Source: Ensifer sp. Root278
GTDB lineage: Bacteria; Pseudomonadota; Alphaproteobacteria; Rhizobiales; Rhizobiaceae
Direction: 5' to 3'
DNA: 64,000 nt
NCBI RefSeq assembly: GCF_001429285.1
Contig: NZ_LMJJ01000040.1
Span: 565,365 to 629,364, forward strand
The position numbers and the translations under genes are program-made. The first letter of the stretch is position 1. Every line of letters starts with the position of its first letter. Under the pieces are notes generated by a model. The model did no database searches and was not told the DNA's origin. It was given only the letters and a program-made list of their open reading frames with translations. Shown piece by piece: positions 60,373-64,000 of the stretch.

Positions 60373-61398
60373 ATGCAGTTTGAGCCCCAACGCGTGCAGG
60401 CCTATAGCGAGTTTTCGCTGGTGCTGGACCCAAATGCCTATGAGCCATTGCCCGACGACTGGCTGGTGGGGATCACCGATGTCGTCGATTCGACCGGGGC
60501 GATCAGGTCCGGGCGCTACGAGGACGTCAACTACACGGGCGCCTCGGCCATCGCCGCGATCGGCAATGCCTGGGGCAATTTCGATTTCCCCTTCGTCTTT
60601 CGCGGCGATGGCGCCGCCTTTGCGCTTCCGCCGGAAGGGGAAATGACGGCGACCGCGGCGCTCAGGCAGATCGCGGCCTTCGTGAAGGATCGATTTCGCC
60701 TCGACCTGCGCGTCGGCCTGCTGAGCGTCAGGGAAATCCGCGCCAACGGGCAGGACGTGACGATCGCGCGCTACGCCGCTTCGAAAGACGCCACTTACGC
60801 AATGTTTGCCGGCGGCGGGCTCAAATGGGCGGAGCAGCAGCTGAAGAGGGGGCGCTACCAGCTTGAGCCGGACAAGGATGGCACCGAACCTGATCTGACG
60901 GGGCTTGCCTGCGAGTGGCGACCGTTTCCGAGCCGGCGCGGGCAGATTCTTTCGCTGCTGGTCGAGCCGACGGACGATGTGGCGCCGGCGCGTTTCGCGG
61001 CGCTCGCCAGAGACGTGATTGCCGTCTTCGACGAGGCGGCGCGGCAGTCGCATCCGTTGCCCGCGGAAATGGGCGTGCCGAAGGATGAGCGGGTCTATAT
61101 CGCGCCAGAGCGCTGGCTGGGCGTTGCCGCCAATTCGGACTTTCGCAAATACGACGATGGTCTTCGCCTGACGGTGGACGCCGCAGTCGGGCAGATCGAT
61201 CGGGTCGAAGCGATCCTCCTTGCGGCAAGGGCAAGGGGTGAGGTCAAATTCGGGCTGCACCGGCAATCACATGCGCTGATGACCTGCCTGGTACCGTCAG
61301 CCCGGCCGGATGCGCATCTGCATTTTCTCGACGGCATGGATGGCGGCTACGCGCGAGCGGCCGAAATGATGGAGTCGCGCAGGCGCGTCGAGGCGTAA
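60373..61398 (+). CDS. DUF3095 protein, nucleotide cyclase-like
   Basis: 341 residues from the ATG at 60373 with GGAGG six bases upstream; earlier in-frame codons fall before the transcription start. GITDVVDSTGAI and FRGDGAAFALP are spaced like the two metal-Asp motifs of class III cyclases, and DUF3095 is thought to share that fold. There is no clear Asn-Arg pair, so activity is uncertain. No membrane segment. Its promoter has two operators of the type found in front of ohr, 1.9 kb away, which suggests a role in organic peroxide response. Confidence 0.8.
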   Translation: MQFEPQRVQAYSEFSLVLDPNAYEPLPDDWLVGITDVVDSTGAIRSGRYEDVNYTGASAIAAIGNAWGNFDFPFVFRGDGAAFALPPEGEMTATAALRQIAAFVKDRFRLDLRVGLLSVREIRANGQDVTIARYAASKDATYAMFAGGGLKWAEQQLKRGRYQLEPDKDGTEPDLTGLACEWRPFPSRRGQILSLLVEPTDDVAPARFAALARDVIAVFDEAARQSHPLPAEMGVPKDERVYIAPERWLGVAANSDFRKYDDGLRLTVDAAVGQIDRVEAILLAARARGEVKFGLHRQSHALMTCLVPSARPDAHLHFLDGMDGGYARAAEMMESRRRVEA

Positions 61399-61717
61399 GT
61401 GCGATCGAAACGGGCCGCTTCAAAGCAGCCCCGAGCCGGCGACACGACAAAGGGCGGCCAGCGGCCGCCCTCAGACTGCTGACAAGGACATCTCTGATCA
61501 TCCCAGGCATGCTGAAAAAGCCCGTCGCCAGCCAGCGGCGCCGCGTCGGTGGCGCGGGAAATCATCCTGATGTCGAGCGTCGGCATTCCGGCTCTGCATC
61601 TCCTGCCGTGCCGACGCACGGCTGCTGGATCTCTGTGACAAGCACAGAGATGAGGGTGGAGAGGACGGGCGGTCTCCCGTCGTCGTTGGTTGCCGGCCAT
61701 AGGGATCGAAGCGACGG
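61399..61717. other. Gap with one dispersed hairpin, no gene
   Basis: CTCTGTGACAAGCACAGAG (61634-61652) within GGCTGCTGGAT...GAGGGTGG is the same family as the repeat at 30241. GGGCGGCCAGCGGCCGCCC (61452-61470) forms a perfect hairpin 50 bases after the DUF3095 stop and may end that transcript, although only a weak T tract follows. Confidence 0.5.
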
Positions 61718-62203
61718 CTATTCCTTCTGGGATCCGCGTTGTATCGAGTGCAGCAGGTTGTCGCGCAGGCTTGCCACCGATTGCTGCACGACCGGAAAGT
61801 CGTCGCCGAGGCCGGTGGCTTCGAGGAGCGCCGAACCCGGCTCCGCGTCCACCAGTTCGCGACCGGCCGGCGTCAAGGTGAGGCGCACCTGCCGCTCGTC
61901 CGAAGGGTCGCGACGGCGCTGCAGATAGCCGTCTGCTTCGAGCTTCTTGAGGATCGGCGTTAGCGTGTTCGATTCCAGGAAGAGCTTTTCGCCAAGCATG
62001 CTGACGGTCTGGTTGTCTTCCTCCGATAGCGCCACCAGGGTCACGTATTGGGTGTAGGTCAGGCCCAGCTTGTCGAGCAGGGGTTTATAGGCGCGGCCAA
62101 AGGCGAGGTTTGCGGAATAGATTGCAAAGCAAAGGAAGTTGGAGAGTTTCTTGCCGCCCTTTGCAGGCGTGGTCTCAGGGCTCGCTGTTTTGGAGGCGGG
62201 CAT
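61718..62203 (-). CDS. ohrR: OhrR, MarR-family organic peroxide sensor
   Basis: 161 residues. The redox-sensing Cys25 sits in LSNFLCFAIYSANLAFGRAY, followed by YTQYVTLVALSEED, the OhrR dimer/peroxide pocket with its Tyr residues. The winged HTH is TVSMLGEKLFLESNTLTPILKKLEADGYLQRRRDPSDERQVRLTLT. Oxidation of the Cys by organic hydroperoxides releases OhrR from DNA. It diverges from ohr. Its own promoter (TTGCGA, 17 bases, TATATT on the minus strand) encloses an operator, so it is autoregulated. Confidence 0.95.
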   Translation of the reverse strand: MPASKTASPETTPAKGGKKLSNFLCFAIYSANLAFGRAYKPLLDKLGLTYTQYVTLVALSEEDNQTVSMLGEKLFLESNTLTPILKKLEADGYLQRRRDPSDERQVRLTLTPAGRELVDAEPGSALLEATGLGDDFPVVQQSVASLRDNLLHSIQRGSQKE

Positions 62204-62239
62204 GGGGGTGTCCTTTTTTCTCTTTCCGTATCTGCACTT

Positions 62240-62316
62240 AATATAAATCGTATCCGATTAAATCGCAATGGTGTTGACGTCGCCTTCAGCTTCATCTATA
62301 TAAATCGCATCCGATT
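62240..62316. promoter_or_regulatory. Divergent ohrR/ohr promoters with two operators
   Basis: ohr: TTGACG (62274-62279), 17 bases, TATATA (62297-62302). ohrR: TTGCGA/TATATT on the minus strand (62268-62240) with a 17-base spacer. Operators AATCG-TATC-CGATT (62246-62259) and AATCG-CATC-CGATT (62303-62316) lie between the ohrR boxes and just after the ohr -10. Confidence 0.85.
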
Positions 62317-62357
62317 GAAGCGGATACGCTTAATAAATCAAACAGAGAGGAAATGAC

Positions 62358-62753
62358 ATGACCACGAAGCTCGTATTCACTGGCAAGACCCACAACACCG
62401 GCGGCCGCAACGGCGGCACCCGCAGCCAAGACGGCATGCTGGAACTGAAGCTGTCGCAGCCGCATCCGGCCGCGGAAAACCTGTTCGGTGCCGCCTGGTC
62501 GGCCTGTTACATCGGCGCGATCGAGCTTGCTGCGCAACAGCGCAAGGTGAAGCTGCCGGCCGGCCCCGAGGTTGAGACCGACATCAATCTCAACGTCGAC
62601 GACGGTTCATACTTCCTCAGCGCTCGGCTGAATGTCAGCCTGCCGGGCCTCGATCGCGACCTCGCCCATGAAATTATTCACGCCGCCCACGAGATCTGCC
62701 CGTACTCCAAGGCGACCCGTGGCAACATCGAAGTCGAGACCAATCTCGTCTGA
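62358..62753 (+). CDS. ohr: Ohr, organic hydroperoxide reductase
   Basis: 131 residues, the usual length. The two catalytic Cys are Cys50 (SACYIGAIE) and Cys114 (EICPYSKATRGN), and the Arg and Glu of the active site are in GGRNGG and the LPAGPEVETDI region. Ohr is an OsmC-fold thiol peroxidase that reduces fatty-acid and other organic hydroperoxides with lipoyl groups. AGAGAGGAAA lies before the ATG. It is controlled by the divergent OhrR. Confidence 0.96.
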   Translation: MTTKLVFTGKTHNTGGRNGGTRSQDGMLELKLSQPHPAAENLFGAAWSACYIGAIELAAQQRKVKLPAGPEVETDINLNVDDGSYFLSARLNVSLPGLDRDLAHEIIHAAHEICPYSKATRGNIEVETNLV

Positions 62754-63010
62754 TCTCGCCCTCCGAAAATCCTATTGATATCATCGGGATGTGCCGGACC
62801 TGGATCTCCAGCCGCGGCGCATCCCGATACCGTTTCAGGGGCTTCGTCCTTGCGCGCCGATCGCGGGCGGAGGCGGTCTTCCGGTCCGACCTCAGGGGAA
62901 TGTAATTGGGCTGATCGGCAGAACTCCCGTTGTATGGAACGTGTCGCCTCCCGGGCCGATGCCCTCCGTCGCCGCTTGACAAAGATGGAGGACTGTTCGA
63001 GTTTCGCCTC

Positions 63011-63091
63011 ATGATCTGCCGTCTCGCCAAACTGACGACCTCGAAAAAAGCCCCGTACCCGGGGCTGTCGGTCGTTGCGCGCAGAGCATAG
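63011..63091 (+). CDS. Possible 26-codon leader peptide before the DapA-family gene
   Basis: MICRLAKLTTSKKAPYPGLS then VVARRA. Three of the 26 codons are AAA (Lys), uncommon for this GC-rich DNA. TTGACA (62976-62981) lies upstream with a weak -10. A hairpin overlaps codons 14-19, and a terminator-like hairpin follows at 63112. This is the layout of an attenuator, but the open frame may be chance: there is no good ribosome site. Confidence 0.3.
   Translation: MICRLAKLTTSKKAPYPGLSVVARRA
63043..63066 (-). terminator. Terminator-like hairpin, minus-strand orientation
   Basis: AGCCCCG-GGTA-CGGGGCT on the minus strand followed by TTTTTT. No minus-strand gene lies upstream of it, so it either ends a short unannotated transcript or is part of a plus-strand leader structure. 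Confidence 0.55.
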
Positions 63092-63111
63092 CAAGCACAA
63101 GGATCAGATCG

Positions 63112-63136
63112 ACCCCGCCGGTTCGGACGGGGTTTT
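63112..63136 (+). terminator. Terminator-like hairpin in the leader of the DapA-family gene
   Basis: ACCCCG-CCG-GTT-CGG-A-CGGGGT with one bulged A, followed by TTT. It ends 44 bases before the start codon. The flanking GCAAGC (63091-63096) and GCTTGC (63138-63143) could pair outside it, giving an alternative fold. Confidence 0.45.
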
Positions 63137-63179
63137 CGCTTGCGCTCCGTCTCCGGTTTCTTGAAGGAGATGGAATTTC

Positions 63180-64000
63180 ATGGAAACCACATATTCAATG
63201 CCGAGCGGCCTCTGGCTGCCGCTGATCACGCCGTTTCGTGATGGCGAACTCGATGAGCGCTCGCTGCGTCGGCTGGTGACGCACTATGCCGCAGAGCCGA
63301 TCGACGGCTTCATCCTGGGTGCTACCACCGGGGAGGGCATGGCGCTCGGCGAGGCGGAAGGCGAGCGGCTGGTTGGGATCACCAACGAGACCCTGGCTGC
63401 GGCGGGCAAGTCCATACCGGTCTATTTCGGCCTTTCGGGCAGCGACACGCTGAAGACGGTAAAGGCGCTGGAGCGGACGGCGCCTTGGGATATCACCGGC
63501 TATCTGATCGCCTGCCCCTATTACACAAGGCCGTCGCAACGCGGGCTCTTCGCCCATTTCTCGGCACTTGCCGATGCCACCGCACGGCCGATCCTGATCT
63601 ACAACATTCCCTACAGAACCGGGGTGAACCTCGGCAACGAGACGATGTTGCAACTGGCGGAGCGGGAAAACATCGTCGGCGTCAAGGATTGTTCGGCGGA
63701 TGCGACGCAATCCTTCGATCTGCTGCGCCACAAGCCCCAAGGTTTTTCGGTGCTGACCGGCGAAGACCCGCTGTTCTACACGGCGCTGACTCAAGGGGCG
63801 GAAGGCGGGATCACGGCTTCGGCGCATGTTCAAACGGCAGCCTTCGCCGCCATTCGCAACAGGCTGATATCCGGCGATCAACCGGGGGCTTTGGCCGACT
63901 GGCAGCGTCTTGCCGATCTGCCGAGGCTGCTGTTTGCCGAGCCGAGCCCGGCTCCGATCAAGCACTGGCTCTGGCGCTCAGGGCTCATCGACAGCCCGGA
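63180..64000 (+). CDS. DapA-family aldolase (4-hydroxy-tetrahydrodipicolinate synthase type), 3' end missing
   Basis: 273 residues to the window edge, nearly complete (family about 290-300). GFILGATTGEG carries the Thr-Thr pair, IPYRTGVN the catalytic Tyr region and GVKDCSAD the Schiff-base Lys169. ACPYYTRPSQRGLFAHF and YNIPYR match DapA well, and GEDPLFYTAL is the usual pyruvate-site loop. It condenses pyruvate with an aldehyde, aspartate semialdehyde in true DapA; rhizobia have many paralogues, so lysine synthesis is not proven. GGAGA lies about nine bases before the ATG. Confidence 0.9.
   Translation, partial: METTYSMPSGLWLPLITPFRDGELDERSLRRLVTHYAAEPIDGFILGATTGEGMALGEAEGERLVGITNETLAAAGKSIPVYFGLSGSDTLKTVKALERTAPWDITGYLIACPYYTRPSQRGLFAHFSALADATARPILIYNIPYRTGVNLGNETMLQLAERENIVGVKDCSADATQSFDLLRHKPQGFSVLTGEDPLFYTALTQGAEGGITASAHVQTAAFAAIRNRLISGDQPGALADWQRLADLPRLLFAEPSPAPIKHWLWRSGLIDSP

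Noticed and set aside
62674-63100. Arg/Ser-rich minus-strand frames after ohr
   Set aside because: No ribosome site or fold pattern; they overlap the end of ohr and depend on GC bias.
63195-63965. 256-codon minus-strand frame at the right edge
   Set aside because: The plus strand encodes a clear DapA-family protein with Schiff-base Lys; the antisense frame has no recognisable feature.
1-64000. tRNA or rRNA genes, prophage, conjugation or plasmid replication genes
   Set aside because: Looked for by eye through conserved arms, CCA ends and typical proteins; none could be supported.

Overview
This looks like a 64 kb piece of chromosome (or chromid) from a GC-rich alphaproteobacterium of the Rhizobiales, most likely Sinorhizobium/Ensifer or a near relative. 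The grounds are a short second FtsZ like FtsZ2 of S. meliloti, several families of dispersed intergenic palindromes typical of rhizobia (RIME-like elements and two other hairpin families), class III nucleotide cyclases, a divergent ohrR/ohr pair, and many small LysR/GST/SDR/aldo-keto reductase genes. No rRNA, tRNA, CRISPR array or prophage was seen. The window is mostly accessory metabolism, stress response and transport, with one intact insertion sequence and several decayed genes.

Layout. 0-5 kb: the 5' end of an aldo/keto reductase, a porin-like pseudogene with two lesions, a GST, and an EF-G paralogue with a degenerate GTPase domain. 4.8-8.7 kb: a three-gene minus-strand operon (DUF3604 PHP-like protein, membrane-anchored parvulin, HupE/UreJ membrane protein) with an FNR/FixK-like box upstream. 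8.8-14 kb: a HlyD remnant, AraC and LysR regulators beside an NmrA-like protein and an aldo/keto reductase, and a small secreted protein. 14.4-17.5 kb: a secreted sulfatase with operator-like palindromes, and a small membrane protein bracketed by dispersed repeats. 17.7-28.3 kb: an AT-richer cyclase/TPR gene, a GST, an HxlR-controlled cluster (monooxygenase-like, isochorismatase-like, unknown), a purine-type NCS2 permease and a deaminase separated by six tandem hairpins, a receptor cyclase, and a TetR/RidA pair with three operators. 28.9-30.1 kb: an intact IS481-type element with a 5-bp target duplication. 30.4-42.4 kb: an ECF41 sigma factor with its CMD partner and a matching promoter, a Fe(III)-type ABC transporter, a WG-repeat protein and kinase-like gene, a GST with its own operator-promoter, ftsZ2, and an ArnT-like glycosyltransferase. 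42.5-53 kb: a candidate sRNA, microproteins, a frameshifted MFS pump, an MscS-type channel, a thioredoxin-fold protein without its CXXC, an SDR/LysR pair and decayed genes. 53.6-64 kb: an outer-membrane protein, another SDR/LysR pair, an orphan Imm-5-like protein, a GST, a PaaK-like ligase, a GreA-like factor, a DUF3095 gene with an ohr-like promoter, ohrR/ohr, and a DapA-family gene behind a possible attenuator.

Most clusters follow the pattern of a regulator diverging from the enzyme it probably controls, and in several the operator can be read directly. The most unusual structures are the six covarying hairpins between permease and deaminase, the ohr-type promoter in front of DUF3095, the strong promoter-terminator pair with no protein gene at 42.6 kb, and the EF-G paralogue that has lost switch I and the catalytic histidine. 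Three genes are split by single-base shifts in short G/C runs, so sequencing error must be excluded before calling them pseudogenes.
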